Source: WHTI01 sp963756365 (lineage in GTDB: Bacteria; Actinomycetota; CADDZG01; WHSQ01). Taken from it: a stretch of 64,000 nt of DNA. The first letter of the stretch is position 1. Each line of letters begins with the position of its first letter. The position numbers and the translations under genes are program-made. The notes beneath the pieces were generated by a model, which saw only the letters and a list, made by a program, of their open reading frames with translations, was not told where the DNA came from and searched no databases. The stretch covers positions 1,178,001 through 1,242,000 of the forward strand of contig CAVWNF010000003.1 in the NCBI GenBank assembly GCA_963756365.1. The letters are read 5' to 3'. Positions 16,525 to 25,689 of the stretch are shown piece by piece.

Positions 16525-17330
16525 CCCAGGTCCCTAGGACATTGACGATCGCCGGGTCGGACTCGGGCGGGGGGGCGGGGATCCAAGCCGATCTCAAGAC
16601 GTTCCTCGCTCTCGGATGCCACGGGATGAGTGCGATAACGGCACTGACCGCTCAGAACACCACCGGAGTCTCCGCGATCTACCCGGTGACACCAACGTTC
16701 GTAACGGAACAGATCGAGGCTGTCGCCACCGACATCGGGGTAGATGCAGCCAAGACGGGCATGCTGGCGTCGGCCGCGATCGTGGAAGCGGTTGCGGATT
16801 CGATCGAACGCCTCGGCATCAGTAACCTCGTCGTTGATCCCGTTTTCGTTTCAAAGAGCAGAGATTGGCTCCTCGAGAGGGAAGCGGTTGCAACCTTGAT
16901 CGAGCGGATCTTCCCTCTTGCCAGACTCATCACTCCGAACCTCTTCGAAGCGGCGGGATTGCTCGGGCGTCCCGAAGCGACGACCTTGGACGAGATGAGA
17001 TCCGCGGCCCTTGCCCTCAAAGAACTTGGTCCCGAAGCGGTGCTGGTCAAGGGCGGGCACTTGCCAGGCGCTGCGGCCACCGATGTCTTCTTCGACGGGG
17101 GAGAGCCGATCGAGATCTCGAGCGAGCGCTTCGAGACGAAAGACACTCATGGGACCGGGTGCACACTTTCCGCCGCCATCACCGCCTATCTCGCGCGTGG
17201 ATCGGAGTTGGAGGAGGCCGTGAACCTGGGAAAGAGGTTCATCTCGGGCGCGATATCGAGCGCTCTCCGCATCGGCAAGGGTTACGGGCCGGTCAGCCCC
17301 GGTTGGGATCTCCCAGCATGGAGGAGATAG
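16521..17330 (+). CDS. thiD: Hydroxymethylpyrimidine/phosphomethylpyrimidine kinase
   Basis: ATG 16521 overlaps the thiL stop and gives 269 residues; an ORF start at 16491 lies inside thiL and is less likely. Ribokinase-fold blocks are TIAGSDSGGGAGIQADLKTF at the N-terminus, MSAITALTAQNTTGVSAIYP, DAAKTGMLASAAIVEAVAD, LVVDPVFVSKSRDWLL, LITPNLFEAAGLLG, and the anion hole/catalytic Asp region KDTHGTGCTLSAAITAYLAR. It makes HMP and HMP-P phosphates for thiamine. A Cys-free PVFVSKS loop replaces the more common PVMVAKS; otherwise it is ordinary. Confidence 0.93.
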   Translation: MTQVPRTLTIAGSDSGGGAGIQADLKTFLALGCHGMSAITALTAQNTTGVSAIYPVTPTFVTEQIEAVATDIGVDAAKTGMLASAAIVEAVADSIERLGISNLVVDPVFVSKSRDWLLEREAVATLIERIFPLARLITPNLFEAAGLLGRPEATTLDEMRSAALALKELGPEAVLVKGGHLPGAAATDVFFDGGEPIEISSERFETKDTHGTGCTLSAAITAYLARGSELEEAVNLGKRFISGAISSALRIGKGYGPVSPGWDLPAWRR

Positions 17331-17349
17331 CGACCCTCATGGGGTCGCT
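17329..17349. terminator. Bidirectional terminator between thiD and convergent membrane gene
   Basis: AGCGACCC (17329-17336) and GGGTCGCT (17342-17349) make a perfect 8-bp stem around a 5-base loop. It covers the thiD stop and the last codons of the convergent gene ending at 17337. Confidence 0.6.
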
Positions 17350-18140
17350 CGACGCTCAGCGCTCAGCTCGCGTTCACCGTAGTTCTCGCTCCGGGCCCGA
17401 ACGTCCAGATAAGCGATGAGCCCGGCCGCCGCCATGTACGGGTACAGGACGGCTTGAACGAAGATCGAGAAGACAAGAACGAGTGCGAGTTGGACGGTGT
17501 CCTGGATCGGCTCGGTTAGCGCGAACGCGGTTTGCGTGAGAGTGAACTGGAGCAGTCCGACGCCCAGAGCGATCGTGAACATGACACCGAGGATCCGGGC
17601 CGTGCTCCCCTTGGATAACGATCGGGCTCGACTCAATGCACCTTGAAGGCGATCGCCCTCGAGGGCGATGATCTGCCCGATCAGCGGAGGTCCGAACAAC
17701 ATCGGGAGGATCAGCAGGATGATCGGAGCTATCAGAACCGACAACACCAGGGCGACGATGGAGGCGAAGAGTCCACCGGCCAGCACCTCACGCCATGGGA
17801 ACGAACCGGCTATGACGTCTTTCGTCTCGGTCTTCAGCCCGGCGAGTCGGTCTGCGAGAACAACCCCAGCGATCGAAACCCCGACGCTGCCGGTCGCCAC
17901 CGCGATCACGACCGGGATGACCAGACCGAAAGTAAGGACCAGACTGTCCCCATCAACCGCATCTGCGATGACCGCGCTCCCGAACCGGAGAGCGGCGTCC
18001 ACTACTCCGAGGACGATGAAGGCCAGGATGAGCGTTCGTGGAGCAAGTCGATAGAGGCGCAATGAACCGGCCACAAAGCCCGAGAAAGTAGCTGGCGCGG
18101 GATACTCGGAGGGCGGTTGCCCTCCCGCGGATGACGTCAC
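17337..18140 (-). CDS. Multi-pass membrane protein of unknown function
   Basis: The 267-residue product has about six hydrophobic segments (ILAFIVLGVVDAALRFGSAV, LTFGLVIPVVIAVATGSVGV, GGLFASIVALVLSVLIAPII, ILGVMFTIALGVGLLQFTLT, LALVLVFSIFVQAVLYPYMA) separated by a loop with LEGDRLQGALSRARSLSKG. The layout, with a conserved Arg-rich loop before the last helices, resembles the DUF975/glycerophosphodiesterase-membrane-domain type, but I cannot name a family. It leads a set of three or four minus-strand membrane genes with gaps of 4-40 bases (DUF3618, holin-like, YihY), probably transcribed from 19753 downward. Confidence 0.7.
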   Translation of the reverse strand: MTSSAGGQPPSEYPAPATFSGFVAGSLRLYRLAPRTLILAFIVLGVVDAALRFGSAVIADAVDGDSLVLTFGLVIPVVIAVATGSVGVSIAGVVLADRLAGLKTETKDVIAGSFPWREVLAGGLFASIVALVLSVLIAPIILLILPMLFGPPLIGQIIALEGDRLQGALSRARSLSKGSTARILGVMFTIALGVGLLQFTLTQTAFALTEPIQDTVQLALVLVFSIFVQAVLYPYMAAAGLIAYLDVRARSENYGERELSAERRATP

Positions 18141-18143
18141 TCG

Positions 18144-18338
18144 CTATCTGCCGATGCGTCGTTTGGCGATGAAGCCGACCAGCAGGAGACCGGCGAGCGC
18201 CGCTACGCCGACGGCCATCTTCTTACCGGCTTCGGCCGCCTCGACCCTGGCCCTGCCGACCAAGTCATCAACCTTGCGCGCCAGGTCCTCACGCGTTTCC
18301 TCGATCTCAGCAAGGGTTCGTGCTGTGTCGTTGCTCAT
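18144..18338 (-). CDS. DUF3618-type small membrane protein
   Basis: A 64-residue protein. The N-terminal helix TARTLAEIEETREDLARKVD DLVGR is the DUF3618 signature (E-x-x-R-x-x-L), and a C-terminal transmembrane helix (MAVGVAALAGLLLVGFIAKR) ends in a basic tail. It is common in Actinomycetota next to holin-X and YihY-type genes, as here, but its function is unknown; envelope stress or membrane organisation has been suggested from context only. Confidence 0.75.
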   Translation of the reverse strand: MSNDTARTLAEIEETREDLARKVDDLVGRARVEAAEAGKKMAVGVAALAGLLLVGFIAKRRIGR

Positions 18339-18377
18339 GGTTTTCTCCGTTCTTTGAGGCTGGTAAGTGAAGCTTGG

Positions 18378-18827
18378 TCAGTTGCTCCGACGACCGAGCG
18401 ACTTCGCCATCTCGACGTCGGCCTTCAGCGATTCCTTCGTCTTCTCGGCCGAGACAGGGGCGGCCATCTTCTTCTTGGCGAAGAGGAAGGCACCGAAACC
18501 GATCCCGAGGAGGACGACGGCAGTCAGTATGTCGGCCAGCCACGTCCAGCCGCCCAGCACGGTTACGAACGCATCCCTGATCGCCAGGAGCATGAAGATC
18601 AGAGCGAAGAAAGCAAGAGTGGCGAGAACGGCGAACGCGGCGATCCCCTTGACCTTCTCGGACACGGAATGCCCGAGTTCCGCCTTAGCGAGCTCGACCT
18701 CCTTGCGGATCAGGGTCGAGAGGTCTTCGGTGACTTCCTTGAACAGCTGTCCAGCGGACTTGTCGCTCGGATGCCCGTTGCTGGATGAGTGCTCGCTCGG
18801 ATATGGATCGGGGGTGGTTGGCTCCAC
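18378..18827 (-). CDS. Phage-holin-like membrane protein (actinobacterial Holin-X family)
   Basis: GTG 18827 follows GAGAGGAGAG and gives 149 residues. After a polar N-terminus come the amphipathic helix LFKEVTEDLSTLIRKEVELA KAEL and two membrane helices (GIAAFAVLATLAFFALIFML, WLADILTAVVLLGIGFGAFL), then a Lys-rich tail (AKKKMAAPVSAEKTKESLKA). This is the Pfam holin-X layout. Despite the name these chromosomal genes are not linked to phage; they usually accompany DUF3618 proteins, as here. The function is unknown. Confidence 0.75.
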   Translation of the reverse strand: MEPTTPDPYPSEHSSSNGHPSDKSAGQLFKEVTEDLSTLIRKEVELAKAELGHSVSEKVKGIAAFAVLATLAFFALIFMLLAIRDAFVTVLGGWTWLADILTAVVLLGIGFGAFLFAKKKMAAPVSAEKTKESLKADVEMAKSLGRRSN

Positions 18828-18838
18828 GATCTCTCCTC

Positions 18839-19753
18839 TCACTTCGCTTCCGGTGGATCGTCGATCCGAGAGGTTCGTCTCTCGGCCCGCTCGGCCACGA
18901 CTGCGTTGACTTCGGCGGCAAGCAGGGTTATCTGCGCCAGAAGGTACGAGGCTACAAGCAATCCGGCCGCGGTGGAGAAAGCGCCGAAGGTCGCGTTCCG
19001 GCCGCTCGACCCTGCCCCTAGGTACGACGCCCCCGCGAACTTCAAGCCCTCGAATGAGACGGCGGCGATCAGCGACCCGATGAGAACGTCTCTCCACGTC
19101 TGGACGCGATCCGTCAGGAACTTGTAGGCGGTCATGAAGATCCCTGTGTTGATGGCGATGGAGACGCTTAGGAGGGCGATCGACAACATCAGTCCAACAA
19201 CGACACTCGTCCCTAGCAGGTCACCTACGGTCTGCACGAGAGCACTGACGACCACCGACAGCACACCCGCTAGTCCAAGGACGGCCAGCCACCGCAACGA
19301 GCTGAGTCTCTTCTGGAGGAATGTGCCTTCGCTCGCGAGCCCATTGATCCGGTTCAAGGCGTGGCGGAGAGAGACCACGGCGCCCGATCCCGAGTACAGA
19401 GCGAGGAGGAGACCGACCAGCGCAAGGGTGCCCCTCCTCTCACGCAGGGTCTCGAGCGTGTCGAAGGTCAGGATCTGATTGAGGAGAGGAACGCCTTCGA
19501 CACCAGATCGTAAAAGGGTCTCTCGGAAGTCCTCAGAGAGGAAGGTCAGATACCCAACGACGGAAGCGACGAACAGGAGCAGCGGGAAGATCGAGAAGAA
19601 CATGTAATAGGTGAGGGCCGCCGCCAAGGTCGAGCCATCGTCTTCCGAGAACCGTCGAAACGTACGAACGACGACATCTACGAAACCGTAGCGGGCGCGC
19701 GCCTTCTCGACCTCGAGTTTCACTCTGGTCGCTACTTTTCCCACTCCCGCCAT
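18839..19753 (-). CDS. YihY/virulence factor BrkB family membrane protein
   Basis: A 304-residue protein with six membrane segments. Family marks include the N-terminal FSEDDGSTLAAALTYYMFFS IFPLLLF motif, SGSGAVVSLRHALNRI, and the C-terminal region LIGSLIAAVSFEGLKFAGAS YLG. YihY/BrkB proteins are inner-membrane proteins of unsettled function (once misnamed RNase BN). It is the first gene of the minus-strand membrane set; the GTG of the holin-like gene lies 12 bases after its stop. Confidence 0.85.
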   Translation of the reverse strand: MAGVGKVATRVKLEVEKARARYGFVDVVVRTFRRFSEDDGSTLAAALTYYMFFSIFPLLLFVASVVGYLTFLSEDFRETLLRSGVEGVPLLNQILTFDTLETLRERRGTLALVGLLLALYSGSGAVVSLRHALNRINGLASEGTFLQKRLSSLRWLAVLGLAGVLSVVVSALVQTVGDLLGTSVVVGLMLSIALLSVSIAINTGIFMTAYKFLTDRVQTWRDVLIGSLIAAVSFEGLKFAGASYLGAGSSGRNATFGAFSTAAGLLVASYLLAQITLLAAEVNAVVAERAERRTSRIDDPPEAK

Positions 19754-19825
19754 GTCCCTTTCGTTACCGCGCGCCGTAGAGGCTCAAACGGTCTGTCGGA
19801 AAAGGATCGTGTCTTTGAGGGCCGG

Positions 19826-20017
19826 TCAGCCGGCTTTGGAGACCTTGTTGGCTTTTAGGCACTTCGTGCAGACATTCATGCGCTTAGCTGTCCCATTGAG
19901 GAGGACACGCACCTTCTGCACGTTGGGGTTCCACCGACGCCTAGAGCGCCGGTGCGAGTGAGAGATGTTGTTCCCGAAGCCGGGAGTTTTTCCGCATACA
20001 TCACACACAGAAGACAT
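19826..20017 (-). CDS. rpmB: 50S ribosomal protein L28
   Basis: ATG 20017 gives 63 residues: SVCDVCGKTPGFGNNISHSH, RRSRRRWNPNVQKVRVLLNG, and MNVCTKCLKANKVSKAG. Two CxxC pairs (CDVC, CTKC) mark the zinc-binding C+ form, which in Actinomycetota is typically the housekeeping copy, with a zinc-free paralogue induced on zinc starvation. It is divergent from recG, the usual arrangement in many Gram-positive genomes, though the DAK-domain gene often found between them is absent. Confidence 0.95.
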   Translation of the reverse strand: MSSVCDVCGKTPGFGNNISHSHRRSRRRWNPNVQKVRVLLNGTAKRMNVCTKCLKANKVSKAG

Positions 20018-20111
20018 AGTTGACGCAGGGTACCAGACGTCGCACGCCACCCGACGTGCCTCGCATGGCGAAATTCGAGGGCTCAGACGCCCGGCTCGTT
20101 AGTGTCCGCAC

Positions 20112-22335
20112 ATGGCTGAAGTCGTCGACGCACCTCCGAAGGGTCTCGAACTCTACGCGCCCACCCGTCGCCGAACACCCCTGACGGGAGGAGGCAAGCA
20201 AGCGTCCGGTCTCGAGAAGCTGGAGATCTCGAGCGTTCAGGATCTTCTCCAGCACTATCCCCGCTATCACATCGACCGCACCCAACTAAGGACCATCAAA
20301 GATCTGCGCGCTCTGGCCGCCTCGGATGACGGCGTAGATATCCAGGTCCATGCGACCGTCGAGGTGATCGGACGGCCCGTAGCCCTGAAGAAGCCTACGA
20401 AAACCGGCAAGAAGCGCACGATGATCAAAGCCAAGATCAAAGACGAGACCGGAAGGATCGAGGTCACCTGGTTCAACCAGGACTGGGTCCTCAGGGTCCT
20501 CAAGCCTGGGGTCGTCGCGTTCTTCTACGGGAAAGTGAGTACCTTCCGCGGCTCCCTCCAGATGACGGCCCCTCGGTTCGAGGTGGTCAAGACCGGTCGT
20601 GAACCCTTCAACGTTGGCCGCATCGTTCCGATCTATCCCGCAACCAGCGATCTCTCCACCGACGGGCTGAGAAAGATCATGTGGGACACCTTGAAGGGTG
20701 CCGGCGAGATCATGGACCCGCTTCCGACCGGGATCAGGACCCAGCTGGGGTACATGACCAGAGGCGACGCTCTGTCCTCGATCCACTTCCCGGACACGAA
20801 GGAAGACGTGCTCAAGGCAAGGAGGCGCATCGTGTTCGATGAGCTCTTCTCGCTTCAACTCGGCCTCGTCTATCGCAAGAAGCATCTCGAGAGGACGGTT
20901 GAGGGGATAGCTCATCCTGCCCCCGACAAGAACTCCCTCCCGGAAGTGTTCGTAGATGCTCTCCCGTTCTCACTCACCGGCGCGCAGCGACGTGCGTGCG
21001 ACGAGGTCGTGGGGGACATGACCAAGCACTATCCGATGCACCGCCTCATAGAGGGAGAGGTCGGATCCGGGAAGACCGTCGTCGCTCTGTACGCATGTCT
21101 CCTGGCCATCTCGGGCGGGAACCAAGCTGCGCTGATGGCTCCTACAGAGGTCCTCGCGGAGCAGCACCACCTCACGGTTAAGGAACTGCTCGATCGTGCG
21201 TTCGGCGAGCACGAAGGGGCGGGGTTGTTCGCCGACACGTCCTTGAGGCCCGTGGTGCGGCTGCTAACAGGCTCGACGACCGCGGCGGCACGAGAAGAGA
21301 TCTTGAGAGACGTTGCGATGGGTCAGGTAGATCTCTTGATCGGTACGCACGCGTTGATCCAGGATGCGGTCGAGTTCGCGCGACTCGGAGTGGCGGTCGT
21401 GGACGAGCAGCATCGCTTCGGCGTCCATCAGCGCCGCACCCTCAGAGACAAGGGAACGATGGGGGAGCCAGACATCCTCGTCATGACCGCGACCCCGATC
21501 CCTAGGACCCTCGCGGTGACTATCTATGGGGACCTCGATATCTCGATCCTCGATGAACTTCCCGCGGGCCGGATGCCGATCGAAACGAGGATCGCGTTCG
21601 GAGATGACGATCGGGAAGCTGCCTACGCCCAGATCCGAGAGGAGGTCGCAACGGGTCGGCAAGCCTTCATCGTGTACGCGCTTCGTGACGAGTCCGACAA
21701 GACCGAGTTGCGGAGCGCCAAAGCCGAAGCGAAGCGCCTTGCCGCTGACGTCTTCCCCGATCTAACGGTAGGTCTCGTTCACGGTGACATGAAGAGCGCC
21801 GACAAGGAGAAGGCGATGAACGCCTTCCGGGACGGCAGCACCCAGGTGCTGGTAGCGACAACGGTCATCGAAGTGGGCGTGGACATCCCGAATGCAACCG
21901 TGATGCTGATCGAGGATGCGGAACGGTTCGGGCTCGCTCAATTGCACCAGCTTCGGGGCCGTATCGGACGCGGCGGTTTCACGTCCTATTGCATCCTCGC
22001 GACCGATATCGACCCTTCAGGCACCGAGGATGTCGCCATGGCGATGGAACGGCTTGAGGCAGTCGCTGGCTCGACCGATGGATTCGATCTCGCGCTCGTC
22101 GACCTAAGGCATCGGGGGGAGGGACAACTCTTCGGACCGCGTCAGTCGGGCATGCCGCAACTGAAGCTGGCCCGGGTTCTCGAGCATCAGGACGTCATCA
22201 AGCAGGCCCGTGATCTGGCGGTCAGGTTGCTCGACGAGGACCCCGAGCTTGGCTGCCTACGAGCACATCGCCCTGCGGCGAGAGATGCGAGATCGCTTCG
22301 AGGATGTTGCCCTCGATGTCATCCAGTCGGGGTAG
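20112..22335 (+). CDS. recG: ATP-dependent DNA helicase RecG, one frameshift near the end
   Basis: Start ATG 20112. The wedge/OB domain (RIEVTWFNQDWVLRVLKPG, GKVSTFRGSLQMTAPRFEVV) precedes the SF2 motor: EGEVGSGKTVVALYACLLA (Walker A), VVDEQHRFGVHQR (DEQH box), MTATPIPRTLAVTIYGDLD, then QVLVATTVIEVGVDIPNATV and QLHQLRGRIGRG. It remodels stalled forks and Holliday junctions. The annotated frame runs wrong after DEDPEL; one extra base near 22251 hides the proper tail AAYEHIALRREMRDRFEDVA and the stop TAG at 22333-22335. The restored length is about 741 residues, normal for RecG. Confidence 0.93.
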
Positions 22336-22377
22336 TCGATTTGGAGCAGCACCTCGCGACGCGCTACCTTTGTTCAT

Positions 22378-22941
22378 ATGCGCGTCACAGCAGGTATAGC
22401 CAAAGGCCGTCGACTCAAGTCGCCAAGCGCCGGAACCCGTCCTATGACGGACCGGATGAAGGAATCTCTATTCTCGGCGCTGGGTGACCTCGAGGACGCC
22501 GTTGTTCTCGACCTGTATGCCGGTTCAGGCTCGCTGGGGATCGAGGCGCTTTCTCGCGGAGCCCGCCAAGCAACGTTCGTCGAAAGCGCCAGAGACGCGA
22601 TCGTGAAGCTGAAAGAAAACATCGAGACCACCGGGTTCGAAGACACGGCCGAGGTGATGTGGGCGGAGGTCAAGCCGATCCTCGACAACCACTCGACCGA
22701 GCGGAAAGACGTGATCTTCGTCGACCCTCCCTACAACATGGCGGCCGACAAGGTCCTCTTCAATCTCGAACAGTTGGTCATGGGTGGCTACCTAGCGGAC
22801 AAAGGGAAGGTCATCGTTCAACGCAACGGCAAGGAGAACCCCCTCGTTCCGTTCGGGCTCAAGCTCGTATGGGAACGCGAGTTCGGCCAGTCGAAGCTGT
22901 ACATCTACGAGCACGAGGATGAAGAGGAAGAAAGCGAGTGA
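22378..22941 (+). CDS. rsmD: 16S rRNA (guanine966-N2)-methyltransferase
   Basis: A 187-residue RsmD-type enzyme: RVTAGIAKGRRLKSPSAGTR, TDRMKESLFSALG, VVLDLYAGSGSLGIEALSRG (SAM motif I) and VIFVDPPYNM (motif IV DPPY, for N2 methylation of guanine). It acts on the 30S subunit. The acidic tail EDEEEESE is unusual but short. Its stop overlaps the GTG of coaD (GTGA), a pairing seen across bacteria. Confidence 0.93.
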   Translation: MRVTAGIAKGRRLKSPSAGTRPMTDRMKESLFSALGDLEDAVVLDLYAGSGSLGIEALSRGARQATFVESARDAIVKLKENIETTGFEDTAEVMWAEVKPILDNHSTERKDVIFVDPPYNMAADKVLFNLEQLVMGGYLADKGKVIVQRNGKENPLVPFGLKLVWEREFGQSKLYIYEHEDEEEESE

Positions 22942-23420
22942 CGATCACCGCCCTGTGTCCCGGATCTTTCGATCCGCCGACGAACGGGCATATCGACGTG
23001 ATCGAGCGCGCGTCTCGCTACTTCGAGAAGGTCGTGGTCGCAGTCATCGCCAATCCATCGAAGGAGCCACTCTTCTCCCTCGATCAGCGCAAAGACCTCC
23101 TTGCCGACGTTCTTTCCCACCTCGACAACGTGCAGATCGACTCGTTCGACGGGCTCCTGGTCGACCTCGCCCGACAGCGCGAGATCTCGATCATCGTTAA
23201 GGGCCTTCGCGCCGTGTCTGACTTCGAGTACGAACTCCAGATGGCGCAGATGAACTCTGCTCTGCTTCCCGGACTCGACACGATGTTCGTAACCGCCAAG
23301 CCCACGTGGGCCTTCCTCTCGTCGAGTCTGGTCAAACAGGTCGCCCGGTACGGCGGAGCGGTGGCGGGTATGGTTCCGCCGCCTGTTGAGAAGGCGCTTC
23401 AGGACGTTTATAGCAACTGA
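22938..23420 (+). CDS. coaD: Phosphopantetheine adenylyltransferase
   Basis: A GTG start overlaps the rsmD stop. The 160 residues carry the nucleotidyltransferase signatures CPGSFDPPTNGHIDVIERAS (the T/HxGH motif appears as TNGH), VVVAVIANPSKEPLFSLDQR, IIVKGLRAVSDFEYELQMAQ MN and FLSSSLVKQVARYGG with the ISSS-type motif. It adenylates 4'-phosphopantetheine, the penultimate step to coenzyme A. Confidence 0.95.
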   Translation: MTITALCPGSFDPPTNGHIDVIERASRYFEKVVVAVIANPSKEPLFSLDQRKDLLADVLSHLDNVQIDSFDGLLVDLARQREISIIVKGLRAVSDFEYELQMAQMNSALLPGLDTMFVTAKPTWAFLSSSLVKQVARYGGAVAGMVPPPVEKALQDVYSN

Positions 23421-23452
23421 ACGCGAACACACAGTTTTACAAAGGGGAACAG

Positions 23453-24049
23453 ATGGACCTGATCGAACGGATCGACGAGCTACAGGTACTGATCGAAGAG
23501 GCGAAGTCCGTGCCCCTGTCCAGCAGCGTCGTGGTGAACCGCGACGAGTTCATCGAGCTGCTGCTCCAGTTGAAGGAAGAGGTTCCCGAGGAGGTACGCC
23601 AGGCCAGGTGGATGTCCCGCGACCGGGACGAATTGCTCGCCAGGGCCAGGAAAGAGGCGGATCGGATCATCGCGGACGCTCGCGAGCAGAGGGACCGCCT
23701 GCTTTCTCGAACCGAGATCATCAAAGAAGCAGAGAAAGAAGCCGAGCGGATGGACGCGGAAGCGAGAGACAAGGCCGAGAAGAAGAAGAAAGAGGCCGAG
23801 GACTACATCGACCAGAAACTCGCGGCCTTCGAGATCCTTCTGAACAAGACACTCGGCACCGTCGCGAGGGGGCGCAGCCAGTTGCGCAGCGAGAAGATGA
23901 CCGGTTCGCACGGGGTCTCGGCCGCTGCCATCGAGGATTACCACGAGCCCGAGGCCCCTCAGGCCGCTGCCGAGGAGCCTGCATCGGCTCCGTTCGACGC
24001 AGACGCGATGTTCGAAGACACGGGAGACCAGCGCTTCTACCAGGAGTGA
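23453..24049 (+). CDS. Coiled-coil protein of the coaD-rpmF region
   Basis: A 198-residue protein with a structured start (LIERIDELQVLIEEAKSVPL, NRDEFIELLLQLKEEVPEEV) and a long charged helix from about residue 60 to 130 (ELLARARKEADRIIADAREQ through DKAEKKKKEAEDYIDQKL), then an acidic tail. This resembles the ATP-synthase-b/DivIVA-like coiled-coil protein found at the same position in other Actinomycetota. Its role is unknown; a link to cell wall growth is possible by analogy with DivIVA. AAAGGGGAAC precedes the ATG. Confidence 0.75.
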   Translation: MDLIERIDELQVLIEEAKSVPLSSSVVVNRDEFIELLLQLKEEVPEEVRQARWMSRDRDELLARARKEADRIIADAREQRDRLLSRTEIIKEAEKEAERMDAEARDKAEKKKKEAEDYIDQKLAAFEILLNKTLGTVARGRSQLRSEKMTGSHGVSAAAIEDYHEPEAPQAAAEEPASAPFDADAMFEDTGDQRFYQE

Positions 24050-24115
24050 CGGCGTGCGTTTCGGCGCACGGCAGCCTCGATCGGACCTCCTAGAACCTGG
24101 AAATTGGGCCCTTTC

Positions 24116-24124
24116 TGGTATCAT
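24116..24124 (+). promoter_or_regulatory. Candidate extended -10 promoter for DUF177-rpmF
   Basis: TGG-TATCAT forms an extended -10 element in the 210-base gap before the DUF177 gene. No convincing -35 element is seen at the right distance. The gap holds nothing else that I recognise. Confidence 0.35.
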
Positions 24125-24259
24125 CTCGTCCGGCCCCGGGGTCTGGCCACGGCCACATCGACCCGCCCCACCGGCCGACGTAAAGCTCGCGCCTGCGCTC
24201 GATGAGATCGCCGGCTACGGGGACACGGACCAGAGAACACAGGATAGGGATGTCGCGTC

Positions 24260-24775
24260 GTGCACGGTACGAAGGCTTCGGTTGCCGAGATCATCGGTCG
24301 ACCGGGGATCCACAAGGAGCTTCCTCTCTCCGTAACCCTGGAGGGGATCGGCGGACCGCTGGCTCGTTTGGCCACCACTCCCGTGGAAGGAGCGCTACGG
24401 GCCGAAGCGGTCGTTGAGGGCATCCTCGTTACCGGGCAGGCCCTGGGGACCCTCGAGCTTGAGTGCGCTCGCTGTCTGCGTTCTTTCGAGGCAGAGGTAG
24501 AGACAGAACTTTGTGAACTGTTCGTTGCACCACCGGGAGGAGATCCGAAGGAAGAGACCTATCTGATCGACGGTCTCGACATCGATCTCGAACCGATGTT
24601 GCGAGATGCGTTCGGGCTCGAGCTTCCTCTGAACCCGTTGTGCAAGAAAGATTGCAAGGGGATCTGCAGCCAGTGTGGCGCCGATCTGAACGCAGGAACA
24701 TGTGACTGCAGTGATGAAGTACTCGATCCGCGCTGGGCTCCGCTCGATGAACTTCGAGCGAAGCTGCAGGGCTGA
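24260..24775 (+). CDS. YceD/DUF177 family protein
   Basis: A GTG start gives 171 residues. The DUF177 core is clear: LSVTLEGIGGPLARLATTPV, GQALGTLELECARCLRSFEA and DGLDIDLEPMLRDAFGLELP. The C-terminus is Cys-rich (CKKDCKGICSQCGADLNAGT, then CDC), a zinc-binding knuckle also present in plant and cyanobacterial homologues. DUF177 proteins are always next to rpmF, and family work links them to 23S rRNA processing or accumulation. Here rpmF begins 18 bases downstream. Confidence 0.9.
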   Translation: MHGTKASVAEIIGRPGIHKELPLSVTLEGIGGPLARLATTPVEGALRAEAVVEGILVTGQALGTLELECARCLRSFEAEVETELCELFVAPPGGDPKEETYLIDGLDIDLEPMLRDAFGLELPLNPLCKKDCKGICSQCGADLNAGTCDCSDEVLDPRWAPLDELRAKLQG

Positions 24776-24793
24776 CAGGACGGAGGAACAGCG

Positions 24794-24970
24794 ATGGCAG
24801 TACCCAAGAGACGCAAGACCCGCTCGAAGATGCGGATGCGCAGGGCTCACTGGAAGACCGAGGCCCCGACGTTCGCTACCTGCCCTCAGTGCAGGCAGCC
24901 CAAGATGCCACACCGCGTGTGCGGGAACTGCGGCTATTACGCCGGCCGCCAAGCGATCGAGACGAGCTAG
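24794..24970 (+). CDS. rpmF: 50S ribosomal protein L32
   Basis: This 58-residue protein is too short for many ORF filters: MAVPKRRKTRSKMRMRRAHW, then TCPQCRQPKMPHRVCGNCGY Y. The two CxxC pairs show the zinc-binding C+ form. GGAGGAA at 24782-24788 serves as ribosome site. The rnc frame begins inside or immediately after it. Confidence 0.95.
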   Translation: MAVPKRRKTRSKMRMRRAHWKTEAPTFATCPQCRQPKMPHRVCGNCGYYAGRQAIETS

Positions 24971-25689
24971 GGGTTCTTACGGGACTCGAACGCCTCGGGG
25001 TTCCACCCGAGGGTGGAGAGATCTACGACCTGGCTCTCACGCACAGGTCGTACGCGTTCGAGCAGAACGCTCCGATCACTCACAACGAACGCCTCGAGTT
25101 CCTGGGAGATTCGGTGCTCGGTGCGATCGTGACCGATCTCATCTTCACCTCCTATCCCGAGATGACGGAGGGCGAGATGGCACGTCTCCGCGCCTCGGCC
25201 GTCAACACACACGCTCTCGCCGAGATCGCAGACGAGATCGGGCTGGGAGAGCACATCCGTCTCGGCAAAGGCGAGGAGGGCTCGGGCGGAAGAGCTAAGC
25301 CGTCGCTACTTGCGGACACCTTCGAGGCGGTGGTGGGAGCCATCTACCTCGACCAAGGGATGGGGGCAACGACCGCGGTGCTGGTTCCTCTGTTCGAGGA
25401 ACGGCTGCGGGCCACGATCGAAACCGGAGATCGCTACGACGCCAAGACCGCGCTGCAAGAGGTCGTTGTCCGAGACCGCGGAGGTTTCCCCGAATACCGG
25501 GTGACCTCCACGGGCCCGGACCATGACAAGCGGTTCGTGGCAGAGGTCGCTTTCTCTGGTGAGGTCTACGGCACCGGCGAAGGAAAGAGCAAGAAGGAGG
25601 CCGAGCATCACGCCGCTCGAGCCGCCCTAGACAAGATCAACGATGCGAACGACGACACGGAAAGGGGATCGGATGCCCGAGCTTCCTGA
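24919..25689 (+). CDS. rnc: Ribonuclease III
   Basis: The catalytic domain contains ALTHRSYAFE, the signature NERLEFLGDSVLGAIVTDLI, GEMARLRASAVNTHALAEIA, and LLADTFEAVVGAIYLDQGMG with the second metal Glu. A double-stranded RNA-binding domain follows (DAKTALQEVVVRDRG to EGKSKKEAEHHAARAAL). It processes rRNA and double-stranded RNA. The start is uncertain: the conserved part begins right at the rpmF stop with no ATG/GTG/TTG near it. GTG 24919, inside rpmF, is the nearest in-frame candidate; a base error around 24960 is the other explanation. It overlaps the fpg-like gene by 17 bases. Confidence 0.9.
   Translation: MRELRLLRRPPSDRDELGVLTGLERLGVPPEGGEIYDLALTHRSYAFEQNAPITHNERLEFLGDSVLGAIVTDLIFTSYPEMTEGEMARLRASAVNTHALAEIADEIGLGEHIRLGKGEEGSGGRAKPSLLADTFEAVVGAIYLDQGMGATTAVLVPLFEERLRATIETGDRYDAKTALQEVVVRDRGGFPEYRVTSTGPDHDKRFVAEVAFSGEVYGTGEGKSKKEAEHHAARAALDKINDANDDTERGSDARAS

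Noticed and set aside
18378..18827. Prophage because of the holin-like gene
   Set aside because: This holin-X family is a chromosomal actinobacterial membrane family. It sits with DUF3618 and YihY genes and no other phage genes are present.
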